From an uncultured Lachnospiraceae bacterium (GTDB taxonomy: Bacteria > Bacillota > Clostridia > Lachnospirales > Lachnospiraceae), in contig CAJTVK010000070.1 in the NCBI GenBank assembly GCA_910579645.1, forward strand, positions 1 through 23,048: 23,048 bases of DNA, given 5' to 3'. The notes beneath the pieces were generated by a model. The model was not told where the DNA came from and searched no databases. It saw only the letters and a list, made by a program, of their open reading frames with translations. The position numbers and the translations under genes were made by a program. Shown here one piece after another: positions 8,603 to 16,119 of this stretch; within the stretch, counting starts at the first letter, position 1; the number at the start of each line of letters is the position of its first letter.

Positions 8603-9833
8603 ATCCGTCTCCTTCTCCGCTCTTATTTCCGTACCCGGTTCTCTTCTCCAAGGCTTCCGCCTTTATCTGCCCGTTCTTCACCTGAATATACAATATGCTG
8701 CCTACTTCTACCTGGCCGATATCGTTAACCGTCTTCCCGTCCCCGTCCGACACATAAGAAAAGCCCTGCTTCAGCTTGTCCAACGGCGACAGCCCCTTCA
8801 GACGCTCAATATAAACTTCCAGCCGGTGCCTCTGTTCCGTAAGAACTCCCTGCATGGCGTTTTCCATCCGCTCTTCCAGCTTAAGGGCATGGGTTCTTTT
8901 CTCCCTGATCTGGCTGGCAGGACTCAGATACTTCAATTTCAGGCCATAATGTTCCAGCCGGTTCCGGTATAACCTTACTTTATTTTTCCACAGCCGTTCC
9001 AACGTATACTGACAGCCCGCCAATTCTTCCTGCAGTTCCCGGTATTCATAAACCGCCAGTTCCGCCGCCGCCGATGGGGTCGGAGCCCTCAGGTCCGCCA
9101 CAAAATCCGCAATGGTAGTATCCGTCTCATGTCCCACAGCGGAAATGACCGGTACCTGACAGTCAAAAATTGCCTGTGCCACAGCCTCCTCATTAAATGC
9201 CCATAAGTCCTCAATGGAACCGCCGCCCCGTCCCACAATCATGACATCCACGCCGTAACGCTCCAAAGTCCGTATTCCTTTTATAATGGACGGCACCGCC
9301 ATATCTCCCTGCACCGCAGCCGGATACAGTACAATCTGCACATATGGGTTCCTCCGCGAGGCAATATTGATAATATCCCTGACCGCCGCCCCGGTAGCCG
9401 CCGTCACCACTCCCAAGGTCCGGATATACTTCGGAATGGGCTGCTTATAATAAGCGTCGAACATGCCCCGCTCTTCCAGTTCCCTTTTCAGCCGCTCAAA
9501 TTTCTCGTACAGAAGCCCTGCCCCGTCCAACACAATCTGCTTTGCATACAGCTGATATTTTCCGTCGCGTTCGTAGACATCCACTGTCCCTCCCACAACA
9601 ATCTGCTGTCCTTCCTGCAGCCGAAAAGCAAGACCGGAACGGTTCCCTGCAAACATCACGCAGGAAATCGTTCCTTTCTCATCTTTCAACGTAAAATAAA
9701 TATGTCCGGAGGAATGATATTTGCAGTTGCTCACCTCTCCTTTGACAAAAAGCGACTGCAGCATAAAATCCTGCATAAACATATTTTTAATATAGGAATT
9801 TACTTGTGCCACGGTATATACATTCTGCTTCAT
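8577..9833 (-). CDS. xseA: Exodeoxyribonuclease VII large subunit
   Basis: XseA is the catalytic subunit of exodeoxyribonuclease VII. An N-terminal OB fold (about residues 1-100, with HIYFTLKDEKGTISCVMF) is followed by the catalytic domain. That domain shows VGRGGGSIEDLWAFNEE and SAVGHETDTTIADFVADLR, then a long charged helical region. The C-terminus ends with a Gly-rich tail containing two similar YGN segments; its DNA also holds the xseB ribosome site. The length of 418 is normal. folD, found between nusB and xseA in Bacillus, is absent here. Confidence 0.96.
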   Translation of the reverse strand: MKQNVYTVAQVNSYIKNMFMQDFMLQSLFVKGEVSNCKYHSSGHIYFTLKDEKGTISCVMFAGNRSGLAFRLQEGQQIVVGGTVDVYERDGKYQLYAKQIVLDGAGLLYEKFERLKRELEERGMFDAYYKQPIPKYIRTLGVVTAATGAAVRDIINIASRRNPYVQIVLYPAAVQGDMAVPSIIKGIRTLERYGVDVMIVGRGGGSIEDLWAFNEEAVAQAIFDCQVPVISAVGHETDTTIADFVADLRAPTPSAAAELAVYEYRELQEELAGCQYTLERLWKNKVRLYRNRLEHYGLKLKYLSPASQIREKRTHALKLEERMENAMQGVLTEQRHRLEVYIERLKGLSPLDKLKQGFSYVSDGDGKTVNDIGQVEVGSILYIQVKNGQIKAEALEKRTGYGNKSGEGDGYGNQDGSR

Positions 9834-9844
9834 TCTTTCTCTGC

Positions 9845-10243
9845 CTATGCAAACTTGGCAAGCACGCCGTTAATAAAAGCCGGCGAACTGTCCTGCCCGA
9901 ACTTCTTTGCCAATTCCACTGCTTCATTAATTGCCACGCCGGTGGGAATTTCCTCGTCATACTTTATCTCGTAAACTGCCAGCCTGATCAATGTCAGATC
10001 CACCTTCCCCATACGTCCGGTTCCCCACCTTTCGGCCTCTTTATTGATCAGTTCGTCAATTATCCCCAGCTTAGAAACAATGTCCTCATACTTTCCGAGG
10101 ATATATTTCTCCGCCTTTTCATCCGTTACATTCTCTTCATCCTCAAAAAACAGTCTTTCCTGCTCCGGCATATCCTCCGGTTCATTAAATTCCACACGGA
10201 ATAACAGCTTGAAAATCTGCTCTCTCAGTTCTCTCCTGCCCAT
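9845..10243 (-). CDS. nusB: Transcription antitermination factor NusB
   Basis: NusB with S10 binds boxA RNA and supports rRNA antitermination. The 132-residue helical protein has the N-terminal RRELREQIFKLLFRVEF and the C-terminal IPTGVAINEAVELAKKFG followed by FINGVLAKF, the conserved NusB ends. A Glu-rich stretch near residues 20-45 is a common variable loop. It follows the Asp23-family gene by 13 bases and precedes xseA by 11, so one transcript is likely. Confidence 0.96.
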   Translation of the reverse strand: MGRRELREQIFKLLFRVEFNEPEDMPEQERLFFEDEENVTDEKAEKYILGKYEDIVSKLGIIDELINKEAERWGTGRMGKVDLTLIRLAVYEIKYDEEIPTGVAINEAVELAKKFGQDSSPAFINGVLAKFA

Positions 10244-10256
10244 CTTTGCTTTCGTC

Positions 10257-10649
10257 CTATCTGTCCTTCAACATATTTACCCCGGCAATGCGGATATTCA
10301 CATCCGACACTTCCAGCCCGGTCATATTCTCGATTGCATTCTTTACCTTCTCCTGCACTTTCTGGCTGGTTGCAGGAATGTTATAGCCATACTCCATAAT
10401 CAGTGCCAAATCAACCTTCACAACTTTATTCAGCACTTCCACCTTAACACCTTTTTTCAGGTTTTTCACGCCTACCTTGCTCATGAATTCATTCGGCACG
10501 TTCCCCGCCATAGCTGCCACTCCCTCTACCTCAGCAGCCGCTATCCCGGCAATCATGGCTACCACGTCATCCGCGATTTTCACCGAGCCGATTCCTTCCT
10601 CTTCCTTCAATGCACCCGTGCTCTTCTCCAGTTCTTTCTCCATTTCCAT
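10257..10649 (-). CDS. Asp23/Gls24 family protein (YqhY-like)
   Basis: This family has an alpha/beta domain often tied to envelope stress; the B. subtilis YqhY, also next to nusB, influences acetyl-CoA carboxylase. Residues around IADDVVAMIAGIAAAEVEGVAAM and VKVDLALIMEYGYNIP match the family pattern. There is no signal peptide or membrane segment, so it should be cytoplasmic. In Bacillus the neighbour is accBC, but here prfC and a lipoprotein gene lie upstream, so the acetyl-CoA carboxylase link cannot be assumed. AGG-rich sequence (GGAGG) precedes the ATG. Confidence 0.92.
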   Translation of the reverse strand: MEMEKELEKSTGALKEEEGIGSVKIADDVVAMIAGIAAAEVEGVAAMAGNVPNEFMSKVGVKNLKKGVKVEVLNKVVKVDLALIMEYGYNIPATSQKVQEKVKNAIENMTGLEVSDVNIRIAGVNMLKDR

Positions 10650-10697
10650 TTATAAACCTCCATTTCCATACACAGCAAACGTCAGCCTGTTTGTATA

Positions 10698-10706
10698 ATG
10701 ATACCA
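10698..10706 (-). promoter_or_regulatory. Possible extended -10 promoter for the Asp23-nusB gene run
   Basis: The minus strand reads TGG followed by TATCAT, an extended -10 form, about 50 bases before the Asp23-family start codon. A good -35 is not visible at 17 bases. A strong inverted repeat just upstream separates this promoter from the lipoprotein gene, which supports a new transcription unit here. Confidence 0.35.
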
Positions 10707-10741
10707 AAATTTTAAGCATTTGCATAGACCTAACTTTTCAT

Positions 10742-10798
10742 AGCCCGGAAAACCGGTAACCGCTCAGCCTGCGGCTTCCCTGTTAAGCTTTCCGGGCT
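10742..10798 (-). terminator. Inverted repeat after the lipoprotein gene, terminator-like
   Basis: AGCCCGGAAA (10742-10751) and TTTCCGGGCT (10789-10798) form a perfect 10-bp stem, with a smaller stem CCGC/GCGG near the centre. It begins nine bases after the lipoprotein stop codon. No clean T run follows on the minus strand, so it may be a Rho-independent terminator of poor form or an RNA 3'-end stabiliser. Confidence 0.5.
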
Positions 10799-10807
10799 GC
10801 CGCCACC

Positions 10808-12136
10808 CTACAGCCAGAAGCTTAGGCTCATCTGCTCTTCGTTGTCCGCATAGGCCACTACCCCGTCCGGGCTGTCCAGATAGCGGAATATTTCCTGCTC
10901 TTTAATGAGAAATTCCCCCATTTCCCGATAGACCGCCTCTTCGCTGCACTTCAGAGTGACATAAGTGCTTCCTTTGGCATATTCCTGCTCAAAAAGCGAC
11001 TTCAGCTTTCCTTCATCCAAAGCAGTGAAATACGCGCCTTCCCGCACATAATAATTGGCATCCATGGAGGTGCACAGAGGCAGTTCCGTCACATTATCTA
11101 TGGTATGAGTCTTACAAAGCTGTTCCGTGGTCACGCACAGATAATCATAGTTTATCGTCGGAAGGTTTCCTTCTCCCACAGACTCCGGCTCCATGACGTC
11201 TTCCGATTCTTCCATCCGGTAAGAAGCATCCCCCCAAGTGGCATCCACATAATAGTATTCCCCGTCTATGCGCACTAAATTCCAGGCATGTCCTTCTCCC
11301 TGCGACACGCTGCCGATAACAAGAGTGGAAAAAACACCCAATTCATTAAGAAGATACTGCATCGCTTTGGCGTAACCCTGACAGACAGACTGTCCGTAAA
11401 GAAATACGGAACAGATGTTCTGATTGTCCGCCGCTTCCGCATTATATTCCGTATGGTCTATAATATACTCATAGACATACTTTACCTTCTCATACTCATC
11501 CGCCTCCGCCGGCACGCCCTCCAGGCAGGTCCTTACATATTCGTCTATCCTTCTTCCGTTCTCCTCCACCTGCCCGCCGTCCATATGATATGTCCCGGTA
11601 AAAGTTATCTTTTTCAGTTCCTCCCCCAGCGTATATTTCGTAAAGGTATATCCGTCCACATAAAAGATTTCCGGATGATCGTTGAGCACGCATTGGAACG
11701 CTTTTTCAATTCTGTCCGTATCCATGCAGCTTATTTTCACATCCTCTCCCCGTCCGCAGAGTATCTGGTAAATTTCCACATAGACCAGCTGCTCGTCCTC
11801 GTTCAGCCTGTCAAAATTATACCTGCCTTCCTGGGCAGCCAGCAGCAGCGGAATTTTTTCTTCCGAAAGCCCGGCTGCCTCACGAACTGCCCTGTCGTCC
11901 GCTTCCTCTGCCGCCGGCCCTTCCGCAGGCTTTGCCGGAACCGTCCCGCCCGCCCCCTCCTCTGGCGGAAGTTCGGCGGAATCCTCCTGCCGCGCTTCGG
12001 AAGGCACGGAAATTTCCTCCTGCACCCCTGCATTCTCCCCGGACTGCTCCCGATTCCCGTACTCCCGGCCGTCCCCGCAGCCTGTCCATAAAAAGACGGT
12101 TACGGCCAGCCATATACAGACTATGCTTTTTCCCAT
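10808..12136 (-). CDS. Lipoprotein with transglutaminase-like domain
   Basis: A predicted secreted lipoprotein of 442 residues. The N-terminus is a signal peptide ending WTGC, with Cys20 the likely lipidated residue; Trp at -3 is unusual for a lipobox. A 70-residue linker rich in Glu, Ala and Pro follows. The C-terminal half carries a transglutaminase/protease-like core, with triad candidates Cys252 (SVCQGYA), His283 (GEGHAWN) and Asp298 (YVDATWGD). Such surface proteins are common in Lachnospiraceae and their substrates are mostly unknown; I cannot name one. ATG 12136 gives a sound signal peptide, though its ribosome site is weak. The alternative TTG at 12151 directly abuts the prfC stop. 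It is probably co-transcribed with prfC. Confidence 0.88.
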   Translation of the reverse strand: MGKSIVCIWLAVTVFLWTGCGDGREYGNREQSGENAGVQEEISVPSEARQEDSAELPPEEGAGGTVPAKPAEGPAAEEADDRAVREAAGLSEEKIPLLLAAQEGRYNFDRLNEDEQLVYVEIYQILCGRGEDVKISCMDTDRIEKAFQCVLNDHPEIFYVDGYTFTKYTLGEELKKITFTGTYHMDGGQVEENGRRIDEYVRTCLEGVPAEADEYEKVKYVYEYIIDHTEYNAEAADNQNICSVFLYGQSVCQGYAKAMQYLLNELGVFSTLVIGSVSQGEGHAWNLVRIDGEYYYVDATWGDASYRMEESEDVMEPESVGEGNLPTINYDYLCVTTEQLCKTHTIDNVTELPLCTSMDANYYVREGAYFTALDEGKLKSLFEQEYAKGSTYVTLKCSEEAVYREMGEFLIKEQEIFRYLDSPDGVVAYADNEEQMSLSFWL

Positions 12137-12151
12137 ATATTTTCTCAACAA

Positions 12152-13759
12152 TTAATCACGTCCAAACTCGGATAATATTAATCCTTTGTTTCTGTCCAGC
12201 GTCATGCCGATACTCCACTGGTTTATGAACAGAAGCAACGGATTGCCCTTCATGTCTTTTACTTTTTTCATGTCGGAAGTGCCGGTCAGCTTCATAATAT
12301 CCATATCCTTATTTTCTACCCATCGGATATGCTCATAAGGAAGCGGCTCCAGCTTAATCTCCACATTGTACTCGTTTTCCAGACGGTATTTCAGCACTTC
12401 AAACTGAAGAACGCCCACCACGCCCACAATAATCTCTTCCATGCCGGTATTGAACTCCTGGAAAATCTGAATGGCCCCTTCCTGCGCAATCTGTTCTATC
12501 CCTTTCACAAACTGCTTACGCTTCATTGTGTCAACCTGACGCACCCGTGCAAAATGCTCCGGCGCAAAGGTAGGTATCCCCTCATACACAAACTGTTCCT
12601 TGGGCATGCAGAGTGTGTCTCCGATGGAGAAGATTCCGGGGTCAAAAACGCCGATAATATCCCCCGCATATGCCTCGTCCAAAATCTTCCGCTCGCTGGC
12701 CATAATCTGCTGGGGCTGGGACAGTCTCATAGTTTTCCCGCCCTGCATATGCTTCACTTCCATACTGGCTTCATATTTACCGGAACAGATACGCATAAAC
12801 GCTATCCTGTCGCGATGCGCCTTGTTCATGTTGGCCTGAATCTTAAACACAAAAGCCGAAAACTGGTTATCCACAGGGTCTATCAGGCCGGTATCCGCCA
12901 TTCTGGGAAGCGGCGTGGTAGTCATCTTCAGAAAATGCTGCAAAAATATTTCCACGCCGAAGTTGGTCAGTGCGGAACCGAAGAAAACCGGTGTCAGTTC
13001 CCCTGCGCGTATCAGATCCAGATCATACTCCGCACTGGCGCCGTCCAGCAGTTCCACGTCTTCATACAGCTTGTCCTTCAGCTCCGTCCCGATATATTCC
13101 GCCAGTCTTTCTTCTTCCTCTGCCGGAATTACCGTCGTTTCGCCTTCCCGTGTGCCCTTCTCGGTATCGGCATAAGTATAGACACATTTTTCCTCCCTGC
13201 CATATACTCCTTTAAAGCTTTTTCCGGAGCCGATGGGCCAGTTCATCGGGCAGGTTGCAATGCCCAGTTCCCGTTCGATTTCGTCCAAAAGCTCAAACAT
13301 ATCGCCCGCATCCCGATCCATCTTATTGATAAAGGTGAAAATAGGTATTTTCCGCATCACACAGACTTTAAAAAGCTTCCTTGTCTGCGCCTCCACTCCT
13401 TTGGATGCATCAATGACCATAACGGCCGAATCCGCCGCCATCAGCGTACGGTAGGTGTCTTCCGAAAAATCCTGATGCCCCGGCGTATCCAGTATATTGA
13501 TACAGAAATTATCATATTCAAACTGCAGCACGCTGCTTGTTACGGAAATTCCCCTCTCTTTCTCAATCTCCATCCAGTCGGAAACCGCATGGCGGGCCGT
13601 CGCCTTTCCCTTGACGCTGCCTGCCAGATTAATAGCCCCGCCGTAAAGCAGGAATTTCTCGGTAAGTGTGGTTTTCCCTGCATCCGGATGGGAAATAATT
13701 GCAAAGGTTCTTCTTCTGTTTATTTCTTCTGCATAATTGCCCACGTTCTTTTCCTCCAT
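12152..13759 (-). CDS. prfC: Peptide chain release factor 3 (RF3)
   Basis: RF3 is a translational GTPase that recycles RF1 and RF2 from the ribosome after peptide release. GTPase motifs are visible: G1 SHPDAGKTT, switch region GISVTSSV, G3 DTPGHQDF and G4 NKMD. The 535-residue length and C-terminal part (including PTFAPEHFARVR and VVGVLQFEVLKYRLENEY) match PrfC rather than EF-G or TetM-type proteins. The ribosome site before ATG 13759 is poor (AGAAAG). A long structured leader precedes it. It is inserted between the spoIIIA operon and the Asp23-nusB run, where Bacillus has accBC. Confidence 0.96.
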   Translation of the reverse strand: MEEKNVGNYAEEINRRRTFAIISHPDAGKTTLTEKFLLYGGAINLAGSVKGKATARHAVSDWMEIEKERGISVTSSVLQFEYDNFCINILDTPGHQDFSEDTYRTLMAADSAVMVIDASKGVEAQTRKLFKVCVMRKIPIFTFINKMDRDAGDMFELLDEIERELGIATCPMNWPIGSGKSFKGVYGREEKCVYTYADTEKGTREGETTVIPAEEEERLAEYIGTELKDKLYEDVELLDGASAEYDLDLIRAGELTPVFFGSALTNFGVEIFLQHFLKMTTTPLPRMADTGLIDPVDNQFSAFVFKIQANMNKAHRDRIAFMRICSGKYEASMEVKHMQGGKTMRLSQPQQIMASERKILDEAYAGDIIGVFDPGIFSIGDTLCMPKEQFVYEGIPTFAPEHFARVRQVDTMKRKQFVKGIEQIAQEGAIQIFQEFNTGMEEIIVGVVGVLQFEVLKYRLENEYNVEIKLEPLPYEHIRWVENKDMDIMKLTGTSDMKKVKDMKGNPLLLFINQWSIGMTLDRNKGLILSEFGRD

Positions 13760-14007
13760 GTCTTTCTGTGCCTGTACAGCATATCATAATCTGCCGGATT
13801 TATGAAGCATAATCCGTCAAATTATTTTCTCTCCTGCGGTTACGGCTGAAAACCGCTTTCTGCGGTACGGAAAAAGGAGCCGGATGCAGCAGAGGCAAGG
13901 GGCTTTCCCATACCGTCCGTCTCCTGCGCATCTCCCTCCGCTCCGTTTCCCCTCCGCCTAGTACCGTCCGCATCCCACATACCGATAACGCTGTGCCGGC
14001 ATTGACG
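13760..14007 (-). promoter_or_regulatory. Long structured prfC leader, no recognised riboswitch
   Basis: About 250 bases without a credible gene lie between the promoter and prfC. An 11-pair stem joins 13864-13874 with 13904-13914. Both imperfect positions are G-U on the minus strand but A-C on the plus strand, which favours an RNA structure in the prfC transcript. A second perfect 6-bp stem (13836-13841 with 13851-13856) is nearer prfC. Neither is followed by a clear T run. I cannot assign it to a known leader class. Confidence 0.5.
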
Positions 14008-14013
14008 ATTTGT

Positions 14014-14022
14014 ATTATAGCA
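14014..14022 (-). promoter_or_regulatory. Sigma-A type extended -10 promoter for prfC
   Basis: The minus strand reads TGC then TATAAT, an ideal extended -10. The -35 (TTTATT region at 17 bases) is weak, as is common for extended -10 promoters. It lies about 30 bases after the spoIIIAH stop codon and lets prfC be expressed outside sporulation. No intervening terminator is visible. Confidence 0.65.
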
Positions 14023-14052
14023 CATCCCGGGCATCAAATAAACTCCTATTTC

Positions 14053-14760
14053 CTACTCTGCCGCCGTCGTGCTGATAATAATGGTTTCAGGCGATACCCC
14101 GGTCTTCCTTATGATAATATCCTCAATCTGCGCTCTCTGAGCTTCCGACAGTTCCGCCGCGTTTACCACCACATCCACTCCCGTGTCGCTGATGCTCACT
14201 ACCACATCGGAAAATCCCTTGGATTCCAGCAGAATCTCCGCCGCCGTTTCCTTTTCCGCAATGTCCGTAAGCGCAATCATATTGTCTACCGCTTCCTGCT
14301 TCTGGCTTTCCGTGATATTGGCATTATTGATAATTTCCATCAGAGTCTCTTTATTCTTTGCCCTTGTCTGCTCCTTTAACAGTTTTGCCCCGGACATGGA
14401 GTTCATACCCGATGTGGACGTAAAAACCGCTTCCCCGGGCACTTCACTGTCGGCGGGCACCGTCTCTTCCACATTTTCCGCCATACCTTCGTCCAAATAA
14501 TCGGCGGTCACCGTATTCATATCCGTATCCAGGCTTTCGATGTCGCCGTAACCGGAAGACTGCAGCGTATCTTCCTCCGATATCTCAAACAAAGCCGTCA
14601 CATCCGTATCCGCTTCATCGTTCACGACCGTATCGCTGTCCACCATCATCATTTCCTCTTCCGTCACTTTCGTACCCGCAAAATTCAGGTACCCCGCAAC
14701 CGCGATCATAATCGCCAGTGCCGTAATCATAATCTGATTTTTTTTAAGCATATTCTTCAT
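14053..14760 (-). CDS. spoIIIAH: Stage III sporulation protein AH
   Basis: SpoIIIAH spans the mother-cell-derived membrane and pairs with forespore SpoIIQ to form the channel/zipper between the two cells. The 235-residue protein has one N-terminal membrane segment (about residues 10-28). A long acidic, Thr/Glu/Asp-rich stretch follows, then a C-terminal domain with KLLKEQTRAKNKETLMEIINN and AQIEDIIIRKTGVSPETI, matching the YscJ/FliF-like ring-building fold. The acidic linker makes it somewhat longer than I recall for B. subtilis. It is the last gene of the operon, 18 bases after spoIIIAG. Confidence 0.95.
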   Translation of the reverse strand: MKNMLKKNQIMITALAIMIAVAGYLNFAGTKVTEEEMMMVDSDTVVNDEADTDVTALFEISEEDTLQSSGYGDIESLDTDMNTVTADYLDEGMAENVEETVPADSEVPGEAVFTSTSGMNSMSGAKLLKEQTRAKNKETLMEIINNANITESQKQEAVDNMIALTDIAEKETAAEILLESKGFSDVVVSISDTGVDVVVNAAELSEAQRAQIEDIIIRKTGVSPETIIISTTAAE

Positions 14761-14778
14761 GCCCGTCTCCCCTTCTCC

Positions 14779-15432
14779 TTATTCGGATTTCATTTTTACT
14801 ACTTTAATTTTATTCGGCTCTATATCAAATAATGCCACAATTGCTTCTGTAATATTTCTGCTCACCTCCGGCCGGTCTCCTCCCTCCGTTATGACCACCA
14901 CGCCTTCAATGGCAGGCTGCAGTGTCTTAATGACATAGGGGCTGGAGCTTCCGTCACTTTCCTTTCTGTATATGCTTTCTTCCCCCCTGTTCGATTCGTC
15001 CGCAATCCTGCTGCCGCCTTCCGAATCGTTCTCTGCCGTACTGCTGTGTACATCCTGTGTGTCTTTTGCCACCACAAGTTCCCTGGAGGCATTCACTGTG
15101 ATCATGACCTTTACTTTGCCGGCGCCTTCCATGGCTGATATTGCCTGTTCTAATTTATTCTCCATATAGTGCTCATATTCCTCTGTACTGTCAATTTTTT
15201 CTGTTTTTTCACTTACTCCCGTTTTTTGTGTCTGCGGGCTTTCTTCCATTTTAACATTTGGGTTGTCCCATATTCCGGACTCTGATGCCTTTTCCCCTCT
15301 TTTTTCTGCAGTCGGCATTGCTATGACAAGCAGAAGGATTCCTGTCAGAATACAGATAACAAACTGGTCTTTTCCCGGCTTTTTTCTTTCTTTTATTTTC
15401 TGAAGCAGCCCCTGCGGCTTTTCTGTTCCCAT
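14779..15432 (-). CDS. spoIIIAG: Stage III sporulation protein AG
   Basis: SpoIIIAG forms a large ring in the intermembrane space as part of the feeding channel. The 217-residue protein begins with a basic segment, has one membrane span (about residues 24-41, VICILTGILLLVIAMP), and ends with a ring-building domain containing VMITVNASRELVVAKD and GVVVITEGGDRPEVSRNI. A Ser/Glu/Gly-rich insertion in the middle of that domain (about residues 126-163) corresponds to the region that forms the beta-barrel in Bacillus SpoIIIAG. GGGAGG precedes the ATG. Confidence 0.95.
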   Translation of the reverse strand: MGTEKPQGLLQKIKERKKPGKDQFVICILTGILLLVIAMPTAEKRGEKASESGIWDNPNVKMEESPQTQKTGVSEKTEKIDSTEEYEHYMENKLEQAISAMEGAGKVKVMITVNASRELVVAKDTQDVHSSTAENDSEGGSRIADESNRGEESIYRKESDGSSSPYVIKTLQPAIEGVVVITEGGDRPEVSRNITEAIVALFDIEPNKIKVVKMKSE

Positions 15433-15510
15433 ATCTGCCTCCCTGATTTTTGTTCTTGCGGCATACCCGTGTCTTTGCCGACGGTCATCTCTTAGGAATC
15501 GCCAAGCCGG

Positions 15511-16110
15511 CTACTCCGAAAGAACCTCCACATAATCCGCATCCACGCCGATTGCTTTGGCAAAAGCCACCCGCAGATTGTAAAGCCCATCCCCCTGATG
15601 CTCCGGCAAATCTCTGATATCCTGCCCTTCGCCCGTCTCCACCGCTATTTTATCTATTTTTATCTTCCCCTTTTCTTTCCCTTCCCTGCGTACCTTTACC
15701 GTTATCTTAGGCGGCTCTTCCGACAGTTCCACCTCTTCCGCCACCCATCCGTAGGAACCGGCAATTTCCGCAATGCGGCCCTTCAGTTCTTCTTCCACAG
15801 CCCTTTTCTCCCTTCCCGCCCCCAAGTCCGTCCCGCCCTGTTCCAAGGCTTCCGACGCATCCCGGCCGGTCTCCTGCGCCATGCGCTCCATTTCCTTCCG
15901 GAACTGTTCGATTTCTTCCCACATCTGCGCATTTTCCGAACCGAGGAACAATGCCCGCACCGGCACGATGAACTGTGCCAGAATCATCACTCCGATCAGC
16001 AGCTTCACATATTTCTCATACGTTTTCCCTGCGGCGAAATGCATAAAGCTTTGGGCGCATAATATGAAAATGCCGATGCCTTTCATAAAATCCAGAAAAT
16101 TCCCGCCCAT
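15511..16110 (-). CDS. spoIIIAF: Stage III sporulation protein AF
   Basis: SpoIIIAF is a mother-cell membrane component of the SpoIIIA-SpoIIQ complex with a soluble ring-type domain. Two N-terminal membrane segments lie at about residues 9-26 and 35-54. A charged coiled-coil-like stretch (EEIEQFRKEMERMAQE) follows, and then a compact domain with EPPKITVKVRREGKEKGKI. AGGGGGG lies just before the ATG. It starts nine bases after the spoIIIAE stop and is followed by a 78-base gap to spoIIIAG. Confidence 0.94.
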   Translation of the reverse strand: MGGNFLDFMKGIGIFILCAQSFMHFAAGKTYEKYVKLLIGVMILAQFIVPVRALFLGSENAQMWEEIEQFRKEMERMAQETGRDASEALEQGGTDLGAGREKRAVEEELKGRIAEIAGSYGWVAEEVELSEEPPKITVKVRREGKEKGKIKIDKIAVETGEGQDIRDLPEHQGDGLYNLRVAFAKAIGVDADYVEVLSE

Positions 16111-16119
16111 ACTTCCCCC

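Noticed and set aside
12329..13789. A 486-codon plus-strand open frame opposite prfC, and similar long frames opposite recN, pnp, nadK and dxs
   Set aside because: Each lies fully antisense to a gene with clear family motifs, is rich in His, Phe, Leu, Pro and Arg as expected of complement reading, and lacks recognisable domains.
13840..14037. A 65-codon minus-strand frame in the prfC leader as a leader peptide
   Set aside because: Its ATG lies upstream of, and the next one overlaps, the predicted -10 box, so the first codons would not be transcribed; composition looks non-coding.
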